Positions 20,528-28,833 of a DNA stretch of 64,000 bases are shown in pieces; the stretch's first letter is position 1, and each line of letters begins with the position of its first letter. A program made the position numbers and the translations under genes. The stretch comes from Candidatus Gastranaerophilales bacterium. GTDB taxonomy: Bacteria > Cyanobacteriota > Vampirovibrionia > Gastranaerophilales > Gastranaerophilaceae. The notes under the pieces were generated by a model that was not told the origin of the DNA, did no database searches, and saw nothing but the letters and a program-made list of their open reading frames with translations. The stretch is from contig CALUUI010000007.1 of the NCBI GenBank assembly GCA_944323925.1, forward strand, positions 1-64,000, read 5' to 3'.

Positions 20528-22258
20528 ATGACGATTTCATTCAGCGGATTAGCAAGTGGTTTGGATACTGATTCTTGGGTAAGTGCACTAGTATCAGTAA
20601 AACAGCTTGGTGTAACTTCTCTACAAAACCAATTAACAGCAATACAACAAACTCAAACAACACTTTCAAATTTAAAAACCTCCTTCACGAATTTTCAAAC
20701 GGCACTACAATCTCTCACGGATTCAATGTATAATTCGAAATCAGACATTTTTGCATCAAACCTTGCTACATCAAGTAATGAAGACGTCTTTACAGCTACT
20801 GTAACCTCAGATGCAATTCGTGATACTTACAATATAACTGTAAAGCAGTTAGCCACAAATACGACAGCAGAATCAGTAGAAGCGGCAAGTGAAGTTGCTG
20901 ACAGGAATACAAGATTATCTGATTTAGGAATTCAAGCAGGATCATTTACTGTATACGTAGACGGCGTAAAAACGACTATAAATATAGATGAAAATGATAC
21001 AATAGCAAATTTAGAATCAAGACTAAGTTCTGCTGGTGCAACACTTAATATTGATGAAGATACAGGCATATTAACAATATCAGCTACAGACCCCCAAGAT
21101 GAGTTAAGAATTGGTACAAACACCGATACCTCTAACTTTGTATCATTGTTAGGTCTAGAGCTAAATGAAGATGGAACATACAAATCGGCTTCATCTGTAT
21201 ATAAGGTAAACGGTTCAACATTATTAACCGATGCCAATGCAGGCTTTACCTCTCAAATTACTGAAGGTACTTTTACCATTGGTAATGCAACTTTTACAAT
21301 TGATTCAAATACGACCTTAGATAATATTATTTCTCAGATAAATAACGACCCTGACTCTGGTGTTTTTGCATCATGGGATGCAGCAAATGGGAAACTTGTA
21401 TTAAAATCTTCTGTTGAAGGCTCTTCATATATAAATATAGAAGCAGGTACAAGTAATTTTACAGACGTTATGGGGCTAACAGTTACAGAAAGAGATAGCA
21501 GTAATAATATTACATCAACTAAATTAATCACTGCGGCTCAAGATTTAGGTGATAACGCAATCGTTAATATAAATGGAACAGATATTACCTCAACATCAAA
21601 CACTGTTACTTCTGATATTTCAAGAATAACAGGATTAACACTAAACTTAAAATCTGTTAACACAGCAGAAACTGGTTCTACAACATTAACTATAGAACAG
21701 GATACAACTAAATTAACCGAAGCACTTACTGAAATTGTTGATTCTTATAACACTTTAATGGCAGAAATAGATAAGGTAACAGGCATTGATGGGGATTTAC
21801 ACGGTGAGACGACCTTAGAATCTATATATTCAACCCTTAGAAATACAATGAACTCTTCTGTTAATAGTGATAACGCATACACATTATTATCACAGATTGG
21901 TATAAGCACTGAAGCAGCTAGTAGCTCAATGGCTAGTGATACTGTTTCGTTAACAATTGATGAAGATAAATTAAAAGAAGCATTAGCAACTAATTCAGAT
22001 GCTGTTAAAGAGTTACTAATCGGTTCAAATGGTATATTTAAGCAATTAAAAACAACTGTTGACAATACATTATATTCAGGTGGTTATTTTACAACTAAAG
22101 AATCATCTCTTAAAACAGAAGTATCAAATATGCAAAGTAAAATAACTAAAAAGCAAGAATCTGTTGATACCTACAAAAGCAGATTAGAAGCGCAATTTGC
22201 CAATATGGAAACAATCATTTCTCAATTAAATGCAAATTACAGTTCTTTATTAGGTTAA
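20528..22258 (+). CDS. fliD: Flagellar hook-associated protein 2 (filament cap, FliD)
   Basis: Forms the cap at the filament tip and guides flagellin assembly. The 576-residue protein begins with the conserved SGLASGLDTDSWVSALV. It has a coiled N-terminal segment, a Thr/Ser/Asn-rich variable middle, and a C-terminal helical region (SKITKKQESVDTYKSRLEAQF, then NYSSLLG). AGGACG precedes the ATG. The gene stands alone, with its own promoter and no other flagellar gene in the window. Either the flagellar genes are scattered or this cap is used by another filament. Motility is therefore likely but not proven by this window. Confidence 0.92.
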   Translation: MTISFSGLASGLDTDSWVSALVSVKQLGVTSLQNQLTAIQQTQTTLSNLKTSFTNFQTALQSLTDSMYNSKSDIFASNLATSSNEDVFTATVTSDAIRDTYNITVKQLATNTTAESVEAASEVADRNTRLSDLGIQAGSFTVYVDGVKTTINIDENDTIANLESRLSSAGATLNIDEDTGILTISATDPQDELRIGTNTDTSNFVSLLGLELNEDGTYKSASSVYKVNGSTLLTDANAGFTSQITEGTFTIGNATFTIDSNTTLDNIISQINNDPDSGVFASWDAANGKLVLKSSVEGSSYINIEAGTSNFTDVMGLTVTERDSSNNITSTKLITAAQDLGDNAIVNINGTDITSTSNTVTSDISRITGLTLNLKSVNTAETGSTTLTIEQDTTKLTEALTEIVDSYNTLMAEIDKVTGIDGDLHGETTLESIYSTLRNTMNSSVNSDNAYTLLSQIGISTEAASSSMASDTVSLTIDEDKLKEALATNSDAVKELLIGSNGIFKQLKTTVDNTLYSGGYFTTKESSLKTEVSNMQSKITKKQESVDTYKSRLEAQFANMETIISQLNANYSSLLG

Positions 22259-22262
22259 TTTA

Positions 22263-22291
22263 TTGACAACTCTTTCTAATTAATTTAATAT
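22263..22291 (+). promoter_or_regulatory. Promoter of the riboswitch operon
   Basis: A consensus TTGACA (22263-22268), a 17-base spacer and TAATAT (22286-22291). The predicted start near 22298 coincides with the first paired bases of the downstream aptamer. Confidence 0.75.
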
Positions 22292-22296
22292 CTAAA

Positions 22297-22386
22297 TAGA
22301 GGAAATGAAGTGAACATCTTCAGCTGTACCGCAGCCGTAAAAGCCGGAATGCTCTAGTTTAATAACACTTCGGTTTAAAGTGTTAT
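22297..22386 (+). promoter_or_regulatory. Cobalamin riboswitch-like leader (compact class II type)
   Basis: A four-way junction can be drawn: P3 TAGAG/CTCTA (22297-22301 with 22352-22356), P4 TGAAG/CTTCA (22306-22310 with 22318-22322), P5 GCTG/CAGC (22323-22326 with 22332-22335) and a short P6 ending at CGG. GCTGTACCGCAGC and the J6/3 segment GGAATGC match the cobalamin core, especially the short hydroxocobalamin class that lacks P7-P9. A 9-bp hairpin P13 follows (22362-22370 with 22378-22386). Its loop CGGT (22371-22374) is perfectly complementary to ACCG in the P5 loop (22328-22331), the kissing loop that defines the family. ACTTC (22367-22371) can also pair with GAAGT (22409-22413) in the Shine-Dalgarno region, which suggests translational control. 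Confidence 0.82.
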
Positions 22387-22417
22387 CCAAGGATATTAAA
22401 TAGTAAAGGAAGTAGTA

Positions 22418-23065
22418 GTGAATAATACAATTACTTCCGCAATGTCACCCAAAGCCGGATTATGCCCTCACGGACTACCACCGTCTGCGTGTCCAATTTG
22501 CTCAAATATGGGTGGCGGTGGAAGCAAAAGAAGTGAAATTAACTTTAAATCATCCCCCTTGCCCATGATGAGCTGGAATCAATGTGAGGCCATAGGATAT
22601 TTCCTTAAGGCTCAAAAACGTGCATCTGAAAAACAAAGAATAAATTTTAAACTTCTCACCTTACAGCTTCAGATGCTTAATGATAAAATGGGGCACTTGA
22701 TAAGACGATTAGAAATATTTGCTCAATCAATCAGTAATTTACCATTAGGGAATATTATTAATTTGCCGCTAAATATTCTAATAATAAAACCTTTACAAAT
22801 TATTAACACCACTTTTTCTAAATTAATAAATATAGCAGAAAAAATAGCTTCATTGATTGGAGAAATGTTAGAAGGTTTAAAAAAAGCACATCAAAAGATT
22901 AAAGAATTTATCACGGAAGCTAAAAATAAATTTTTTAAATTATTTGAAATATTTAAACCAAACAATGAAAAAGACACTGATAAAGATATTCGTGAAGAAA
23001 AGAAAATATTTAATTTAAAAAAATTTATTAAAAAACTAAAAAGAAATAGGCAAAAAGAACAATGA
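22418..23065 (+). CDS. Unknown protein with CxH...CxxC zinc-ribbon-like motif, riboswitch-controlled
   Basis: A 215-residue protein that I do not recognise. The N-terminus carries CPHGLPPSACPIC (C16, H18, C25, C28), a likely zinc or other metal site, followed by a glycine stretch and INFKSSPLP. The body (about 55-160) is helical and moderately hydrophobic. The C-terminus is very lysine-rich. The start is GTG with AAAGGAAG 5 bases upstream. It is the first gene after the cobalamin riboswitch-like leader and overlaps the next gene by 4 bases, so B12 probably controls its translation. No link to a known B12 transporter, synthase or B12-independent isozyme can be seen. Confidence 0.75.
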   Translation: MNNTITSAMSPKAGLCPHGLPPSACPICSNMGGGGSKRSEINFKSSPLPMMSWNQCEAIGYFLKAQKRASEKQRINFKLLTLQLQMLNDKMGHLIRRLEIFAQSISNLPLGNIINLPLNILIIKPLQIINTTFSKLINIAEKIASLIGEMLEGLKKAHQKIKEFITEAKNKFFKLFEIFKPNNEKDTDKDIREEKKIFNLKKFIKKLKRNRQKEQ

Positions 23066-24498
23066 AATTACAACAAGACATAGAAACACGCATGACGCAA
23101 AGAAACATGACAAATACTCAAAAAAAGAATCAAACCTCACTTATGGAAGGTGTAGTTGTAAATAACTTTATAAAAGATATTACATTAGACGAAACATATG
23201 ACACACTTGTAATATCAAACCAATCCCAAATGCCACCTAAATTGTACGAAAAAGAAGATAAAGAGAAAAATGGAATTATACCTTTATGTATAGGAGCACT
23301 GGGAGTAATGGGAAGTATTCTTATCGGCTCAAAATTTGTTTCACATATATCCAAGCCTGATAAAAACCCTCTACCGGGTCTGACAAGAAATCACTGCATA
23401 AATAACGAATTACACCAAAGTATCTACAGCATGCTTCATTCTCCAAATAAAAAAACTATTCAGGCTTGTTCTGGAGTAATTGCACTTAGTTCTATGGCAT
23501 TTATGGGGAAAATTTTCATTGATGGATGCAAGGATATATGGATAAGAAAAAAAGAAGCAGATATACAAAAAAATTTACAAGAAAACTTAGTAAAAGTAGA
23601 AGCGCAATGCTTTGAGGGAAAAATTCAAATCATCAGAAGCCTTCTTTCACAAAAAGCAAGACAATTCTCATTAGATATTGGCAGTAAGAGGCAAAAAGAC
23701 ATTTCTAGTACAGGAAATGTTAATTTTAAATCAAATAATAATGATAATAATAATTTAAAATATATAATTACAAGTATCGGAACAATTATTGGCATATTTG
23801 GACTTGGCTTTTTGGCGATGAAAAATTTAAGAAAAAATGCCCAAGCCCTAAAAACAAACATTAATACAATAAAAGCAGAAATTGAAAAAACAATAAACGA
23901 AATCAACAAAGAAAAACCTGCTAACAATGAAAAAATTAAATATATTGAAAAATTATTAGAAACAATCTGGGCTGACGAAAATTATATAAAATCAACGATA
24001 AAAAAAATAAATCTCCCAGAAGACAAGCAAAAAGAACTAACAGATAAGTTAATAGAAAATATAACAGTACCAATTGAACAAGCCAACCAAGTTATGGGAG
24101 GCTCCGGCAGAAATAAAATAACATATTTTTCACACGTAAATGACTACCTTTCATTCTTTTACGATTGGTTAATGAACAGCGATAATAAACAATTTAGGAA
24201 TTTATTTATAGGAATAAGCAGTATAAGTGCACTCTCTTATATTGGGAAAAGTGTATTTGAAGCAATAAAAGACATCCAAGTAAAAAAATATAATGCACAA
24301 ATTGAACTAAACCTACAACAAAGACTTGTAGCAACGGAATTAAGGAATTTCAAAGCTAAAAAAGATGCGGCAATAAATCCACTATGCAATGAATTTTACA
24401 GACAAAAACTTAACGGAAAATCTAATGAAGAATTAAAAGTCATGGCCGATAATATTTTATTTGAAATAAAGAATGGTCCTCCATTTGTATATTCATAG
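23062..24498 (+). CDS. Unknown four-helix membrane protein with internal duplication
   Basis: A 478-residue protein with four hydrophobic segments (about 71-93, 134-155, 233-253 and 378-400). Residues about 121-182 and 368-431 are clearly repeats of each other. Both run from a short NK segment through GxxALSSMAFMGK or GISSISALSYIGK to KDIW/KDIQ, then an A-x-I-x2-NLQ amphipathic helix. The first and third hydrophobic segments also resemble each other, so the protein looks like a duplicated two-helix unit with a long charged coil between. It overlaps the upstream gene by 4 bases (ATGA) and precedes another unknown gene by 8, all under the riboswitch. I do not recognise the family. A transport or envelope role is inference. 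Confidence 0.75.
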   Translation: MKLQQDIETRMTQRNMTNTQKKNQTSLMEGVVVNNFIKDITLDETYDTLVISNQSQMPPKLYEKEDKEKNGIIPLCIGALGVMGSILIGSKFVSHISKPDKNPLPGLTRNHCINNELHQSIYSMLHSPNKKTIQACSGVIALSSMAFMGKIFIDGCKDIWIRKKEADIQKNLQENLVKVEAQCFEGKIQIIRSLLSQKARQFSLDIGSKRQKDISSTGNVNFKSNNNDNNNLKYIITSIGTIIGIFGLGFLAMKNLRKNAQALKTNINTIKAEIEKTINEINKEKPANNEKIKYIEKLLETIWADENYIKSTIKKINLPEDKQKELTDKLIENITVPIEQANQVMGGSGRNKITYFSHVNDYLSFFYDWLMNSDNKQFRNLFIGISSISALSYIGKSVFEAIKDIQVKKYNAQIELNLQQRLVATELRNFKAKKDAAINPLCNEFYRQKLNGKSNEELKVMADNILFEIKNGPPFVYS

Positions 24499-24506
24499 GA
24501 GAAAGT

Positions 24507-24920
24507 ATGTACGGAACAGTAATTTTACCGAATAAAACAACAAATTATTGTCAATTTGATACAGAAAAATTGACACCCATAATAAATAAAAAAGAATCAG
24601 CACTTCTTGAAATAGAAAATAACCTAAAATCATCAAATGATGAAAAAGAAATTCTGGAGAATCTATATATAATTGATAGAATGCTCGATAAAGGGGTAAA
24701 AGGAGTAGATAAATTATACCCTACACTATCGAAATTTAATAATACTGATTCACCTAATATCCAAACATTTTTAGCCGGAATATATAGAAAAACTAAAATA
24801 CCGGACGCATTTGGACCACTATTTGCAATGCTAATTAGAAATTCCTTACGAGAAAATAAAAATCAACTGTTTGATCCAAATGAAGAAATCGGTGGAGCAA
24901 TTTTAGATTATTTGGCTTAA
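24507..24920 (+). CDS. Small unknown protein, third gene of riboswitch operon
   Basis: A 137-residue soluble protein with no signal peptide or membrane helix. The middle is helical and charged. The C-terminus contains GPLFAMLIRNSL and ends EEIGGAILDYLA. AGGAG precedes the ATG, and the gene begins 8 bases after the membrane protein. It lies 118 bases before dnaK, and no clear terminator separates the two. It is probably co-transcribed with the two upstream genes. Function unknown. Confidence 0.7.
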   Translation: MYGTVILPNKTTNYCQFDTEKLTPIINKKESALLEIENNLKSSNDEKEILENLYIIDRMLDKGVKGVDKLYPTLSKFNNTDSPNIQTFLAGIYRKTKIPDAFGPLFAMLIRNSLRENKNQLFDPNEEIGGAILDYLA

Positions 24921-25038
24921 AAATTAAAATATTAATTTTTTGTTTATTTTTTAATGATTCTTGAAAAAAAGTGATTTAATAATAATGTAATTGAAGTAAA
25001 TAAATTATTAAAAAATCATAGAAAAGGAGATATTAAAA

Positions 25039-26877
25039 ATGGCAAAAACAATAGGTATTGACTTAGGTACAACAAACTCAGTAGTCGCCGTAATGGAAGG
25101 GGGGCACCCAACCGTTATCGCAAACGCAGAAGGAACAAGAACAACCCCTTCAATAGTAGGTTTTACTAAAAACGGTGAAAGACTTGTAGGTCAATTGGCA
25201 AAACGTCAAGCAATAGTAAACCCTGATAAAACAATTGCATCAATAAAACGTCATATGGGTGAAGATTATAAAAAGAACATTGACGGGAAAGATTATACTC
25301 CTCAAGAAATTTCTGCAATGATATTAAGAAAGCTAGCAGATGATGCAAGCGCATACTTAGGAGAAAAAGTTACATCAGCAGTAATTACTGTTCCTGCATA
25401 TTTTAACGATGCACAAAGACAAGCAACAAAAGATGCCGGGAAAATTGCAGGGTTAGATGTTCTTCGTATTGTTAACGAACCAACAGCAGCAGCTCTTGCA
25501 TACGGTCTTGAAAAAGATAAACCAGAAAAAGTTCTAGTATTCGACCTAGGTGGTGGTACATTTGATGTATCAATTCTTGAAATTGGTGATGGTGTTCACG
25601 AAGTTCTTTCAACCTCTGGTGATACGCACTTAGGTGGTGATGATTTCGACCAAAAAATTATGGATTGGATTACTTCAGAATTCAAGAAAGATACAGGTAT
25701 CGATTTAACAACAGATAAACAAGCAATGCAACGTATTAAAGAAGCTGCTGAAAAAGCAAAATGTGAACTTTCAACTATTGTTGAAACACCAATTAGCTTA
25801 ATGTATATTACAGCAGATGCTAACGGTCCAAAACACTTGGAAATGACTCTTACAAGAGCTAAATTTGAAGAACTTTCAAGAGATTTGTTAGACAGATGTA
25901 AAAAACCTGTAGAACAAGCATTATCAGATGCAGGACTAAGCAAAAATGATATAAACGAAGTTGTATTGGTTGGGGGATCTACTCGTATACCTGCTGTTCA
26001 ACAATTAATAAAAGAATATACCGGTAAAGATCCAAACCAATCAGTTAACCCTGATGAAGTAGTTGCTGTTGGTGCTGCAATCCAAGCAGGCGTACTTGCT
26101 GGTGAAGTTAAAGATATAGTATTGTTAGATGTTACTCCATTAACATTAGGTATTGAAACATTAGGCGGGGTTATGACTCCTCTAGTTCCAAGAAATACTA
26201 CAATCCCTGTATCTAAATCACAAGTGTTCTCTACTGCCGAAAACAATCAAACTGCAGTTGATATTAATGTACTTCAAGGTGAAAGACCTATGGCTAGTGA
26301 CAACAAATCACTTGGTATGTTTAGATTGGAAGGAATTGCTCCTGCTATGAGAGGAATACCTCAAATTGAAGTTACTTTTGATATTGATGCTAACGGTATC
26401 GTTAATGTTTCAGCAAAAGACAAAGCTACAAATAAAGAACAAAAAATCACAATTACTAATTCTTCTAACCTTTCTGAGCAAGATATAGAAAAGATGGTTA
26501 AAGAAGCTGAAGCTAACGCTAGTGAAGATAAACGTAAGAAAGAAGAAGCTGAAATTAAAAACAATGCTAATTCTCTTATCGCTTCTGCCGATAGAATTGT
26601 TAAAGATTTCGAAGGTAAAATTTCTGAGGATGATAAGAAAAAACTTGATGAAAATAAATCAGCTCTTCAAAAAGCTCTTGATGAAAACAAATCAAGTGAT
26701 GAACTTAAAAAGTTATCTGAAGAACTTCAACAAACTATGTTCGGAATATCTCAAAAAGCATACGAACAAGTACAAAAAGAAGGTGAGACCGCTCAAACTA
26801 ATAGCAACTCAAATGATTCAAATAACAATTCATCAAAAGATGATGACGTTATTGATGCTGAATATGTTAAAGAATAG
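25039..26877 (+). CDS. dnaK: Chaperone DnaK (Hsp70)
   Basis: The ATP-driven protein-folding chaperone, 612 residues. The nucleotide-binding domain is complete ([42 protein letters not shown]). It is followed by the linker [13 protein letters not shown], the substrate-binding domain, a helical lid and an Asn/Ser-rich tail ending [21 protein letters not shown] precedes the ATG. grpE and dnaJ are not adjacent, unlike the common hrcA-grpE-dnaK-dnaJ order. No CIRCE element is visible upstream. A strong terminator follows. Confidence 0.98.
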   Translation: MAKTIGIDLGTTNSVVAVMEGGHPTVIANAEGTRTTPSIVGFTKNGERLVGQLAKRQAIVNPDKTIASIKRHMGEDYKKNIDGKDYTPQEISAMILRKLADDASAYLGEKVTSAVITVPAYFNDAQRQATKDAGKIAGLDVLRIVNEPTAAALAYGLEKDKPEKVLVFDLGGGTFDVSILEIGDGVHEVLSTSGDTHLGGDDFDQKIMDWITSEFKKDTGIDLTTDKQAMQRIKEAAEKAKCELSTIVETPISLMYITADANGPKHLEMTLTRAKFEELSRDLLDRCKKPVEQALSDAGLSKNDINEVVLVGGSTRIPAVQQLIKEYTGKDPNQSVNPDEVVAVGAAIQAGVLAGEVKDIVLLDVTPLTLGIETLGGVMTPLVPRNTTIPVSKSQVFSTAENNQTAVDINVLQGERPMASDNKSLGMFRLEGIAPAMRGIPQIEVTFDIDANGIVNVSAKDKATNKEQKITITNSSNLSEQDIEKMVKEAEANASEDKRKKEEAEIKNNANSLIASADRIVKDFEGKISEDDKKKLDENKSALQKALDENKSSDELKKLSEELQQTMFGISQKAYEQVQKEGETAQTNSNSNDSNNNSSKDDDVIDAEYVKE

Positions 26878-26900
26878 GATTCCTTTCTCATTCTCTTTTT

Positions 26901-26927
26901 TAAGCCCTGCAATAATTGCAGGGCTTA
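26901..26927 (+). terminator. Terminator after dnaK
   Basis: A 12-bp perfect GC-containing stem (26901-26912 with 26916-26927), a 3-base loop and a T-rich tail, 24 bases after the stop. Confidence 0.88.
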
Positions 26928-26940
26928 TTTATTAGAGAAT

Positions 26941-26964
26941 ATTACAATTTGTAACAATTATAAT
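26941..26964 (+). promoter_or_regulatory. HLR1-like repeat abutting a TATAAT -10 box
   Basis: ATTACAAT-TT-GTAACAAT (26941-26958) is directly followed by TATAAT (26959-26964). No -35 box is seen, so the repeat occupies its place. It precedes the gene at 27039 and closely resembles the site at 28728. Confidence 0.5.
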
Positions 26965-27038
26965 AAAAAATTAAAGTTTTCATAAAATTTGCCGATAAGG
27001 GAAATAGGGATAAAGGAAAATAAAAAGGGATATAAAAT

Positions 27039-27401
27039 ATGGTAGCAGATTTTTCAATAAGAAATAACCCACATTCATCGGGGCAAAGAAATCAACAAAC
27101 TCTTCGCAGACTCGCCAAAGAAATCTTTGAAAATGCAGAGAAAAAAGAGCGAAATATTGGACACGTTATAGAACGAACCGATGATTATACTACTAAAATA
27201 TATATTTCTCCTGAAACATATATTTATAATATATCTGCACAAGCCTGCCAAAGTAATAAACTACAAGAATCTCTAAACTTCTTAAAAAATAAAGCAGCAT
27301 TAAACGAGTTTCAAAAAAACAGAATATCTAATATTGAAGAAATAAAAGATGACATTATGGAAATTAATATAGATGAAAGTAAAAATATTTTTGCGGCATA
27401 A
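27039..27401 (+). CDS. Small hypothetical protein
   Basis: A 120-residue soluble protein that I do not recognise. The N-terminus is polar (RNNPHSSGQRNQQTLRRLA), followed by a charged helix, then a strand-rich segment TTKIYISPETYIYNISAQA and a helical, acidic C-terminus. AAAGGGA lies about 9 bases before the ATG. It has its own promoter, with an HLR1-like box between dnaK and the protease gene. No neighbour suggests a function. Confidence 0.6.
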   Translation: MVADFSIRNNPHSSGQRNQQTLRRLAKEIFENAEKKERNIGHVIERTDDYTTKIYISPETYIYNISAQACQSNKLQESLNFLKNKAALNEFQKNRISNIEEIKDDIMEINIDESKNIFAA

Positions 27402-27438
27402 ACAAAAAATATTATCCTAAAAAAATAAAAAAGAATTA

Positions 27439-27468
27439 TTGATAGTAACCATATATTATTGCTATAAT
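27439..27468 (+). promoter_or_regulatory. Promoter giving a leaderless protease mRNA
   Basis: TTGATA (27439-27444), an 18-base spacer and extended -10 TGC-TATAAT (27463-27468). The ATG is 6 bases after the -10 box, so transcription should begin at or next to the start codon. Confidence 0.65.
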
Positions 27469-27474
27469 TAGAAT

Positions 27475-28731
27475 ATGAATAAAAAATATTTAATAGTTAT
27501 AGCAATAATAATATGTTTTATAGGACTAAATAAAATTTTTTATAGTACCTATTTAAAAACACTGGAGTTAAAAAACAATAGGCTACTTATAAATACCGAA
27601 AAAATGGAGCCACAAAAACTTTTTGAAATGGTTTCAAATATTATAGAAAAACAATACATCGAAGCAGACTTAAATCACCAAGATTGGAGCAGATGGAAAA
27701 AGCATTACAAAAATAAAATAAAAACAGAAGATGATATGAAAGTAGCAATCGATACAATGATTGCAAGTCTTGATGAGCCATACACACACTTTTTAACGAA
27801 AGAAGAATTTAAAAACCTAAATACATCAATAAAATCAAAAATATACGGAATTGGTGTAAACATATATAACGATTCAGGGAAAATAAGAGTTTTTAGCGTT
27901 ATGCCCGATACCCCTGCACAAAGAGCAGAATTAAAGCCCAATGATATAATCTTGAAAGTAGAAAACATTGAATGCAATGGTAAAAAAATAGATCAAGTTG
28001 CAGAAATGATAAGGGGAGCTAAAGATACTTATGTCTCACTTACAATAAAACGAGATAACAATATATTTGAAAAAAAATTACAACGAGAAGAAATAAAAAT
28101 AAAAACAATAGAAACTAAAATATATGATAACATCGGCTATATTAACCTAAGCAGCTTTCTAAGTGCAGAAATGGAAACAGAATTTCAAACAGCACTAGAA
28201 GAAACAAAAAACTGCGAAGGCTTAATCCTTGATTTAAGATGGAATACTGGCGGATTACTCGATAATGCTGTAAATATAGCAGAATCATTTGTTGATTCCG
28301 GACCAATTGTCAGTGTAGTAACAAGAAACGGAAGGAAAAACATTATAAAAGCAGATCCTTCTACTCCTAAAGTTCATAAACCCATTGTTATTATTATAAA
28401 TGAAGCAAGTGCATCAGCCAGTGAGATTTTCTCTGGAGCAATGCAAGATTATAAATTAGCAACAATTGTAGGGCATAAATCTTTTGGTAAAGGCATGGTA
28501 CAAAACGTAATACCTCTGCCTAATGAAACAGGTATTAACTTAACAATAGCAAAATATTTAACACCACTTAATCACGATATTAATAAAAAAGGAATCACTC
28601 CAAATATTATTATTGATACAGGTGATTTTTCACTTGATGAAAAAAAAGATAAACAACTAATTAAAGCAAAATCAGTTTTAATAGAATTAATTAATAAGAA
28701 CAAATCATTACGAGTTTCAAACAATATGTAA
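27475..28731 (+). CDS. C-terminal processing peptidase, S41 family
   Basis: A periplasmic serine protease of 418 residues, CtpA/Prc type. An N-terminal signal anchor (about 5-25) is followed by a PDZ domain (about 120-205: GIGVNIYNDSGKIRVFSVMP, then LKPNDIILKVENI) and the S41 core. The core contains LDLRWNTGGLLDNAVN, the catalytic serine in NEASASASEIFSGA, and the lysine of the Ser-Lys dyad in SFGKGMVQ. In phototrophs CtpA matures the D1 protein. Here a general envelope-processing role is expected. There is no Shine-Dalgarno, and TATAAT lies 6 bases before the ATG, so the mRNA is probably leaderless. Confidence 0.92.
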   Translation: MNKKYLIVIAIIICFIGLNKIFYSTYLKTLELKNNRLLINTEKMEPQKLFEMVSNIIEKQYIEADLNHQDWSRWKKHYKNKIKTEDDMKVAIDTMIASLDEPYTHFLTKEEFKNLNTSIKSKIYGIGVNIYNDSGKIRVFSVMPDTPAQRAELKPNDIILKVENIECNGKKIDQVAEMIRGAKDTYVSLTIKRDNNIFEKKLQREEIKIKTIETKIYDNIGYINLSSFLSAEMETEFQTALEETKNCEGLILDLRWNTGGLLDNAVNIAESFVDSGPIVSVVTRNGRKNIIKADPSTPKVHKPIVIIINEASASASEIFSGAMQDYKLATIVGHKSFGKGMVQNVIPLPNETGINLTIAKYLTPLNHDINKKGITPNIIIDTGDFSLDEKKDKQLIKAKSVLIELINKNKSLRVSNNM

Positions 28732-28750
28732 CAATTTGTAAAATTATCAT
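28728..28750 (+). promoter_or_regulatory. HLR1-like repeat with adjoining -10 box
   Basis: GTAACAAT-TT-GTAAAATT (28728-28745) overlaps the end of the protease gene and runs into TATCAT (28745-28750). It has the same arrangement as 26941-26964 and probably drives the giant protein gene at 28834. Confidence 0.45.
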
Positions 28751-28777
28751 CAAAAAAAGGCAAAAAAAAATATTCAT

Positions 28778-28829
28778 ACTCCTTAAAGCGAGAGTCACAA
28801 AAAAGAAATAATTATTACTTGAAAGGAGT
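28778..28829 (+). promoter_or_regulatory. Possible Shine-Dalgarno-sequestering leader
   Basis: ACTCCTT (28778-28784) is exactly complementary to AAGGAGT (28823-28829), the ribosome binding site of the giant protein gene. The site also sits in a small TTACT/AGTAA hairpin. The pairing could limit translation. Confidence 0.35.
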
Positions 28830-28833
28830 AAAT

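Noticed and set aside
22297-22386. Cyclic di-GMP (GEMM) or other riboswitch class, suggested by the nearby flagellar gene
   Set aside because: The GEMM core strings are missing, while the cobalamin junction, GGAATGC and the L5-L13 complementarity all fit.
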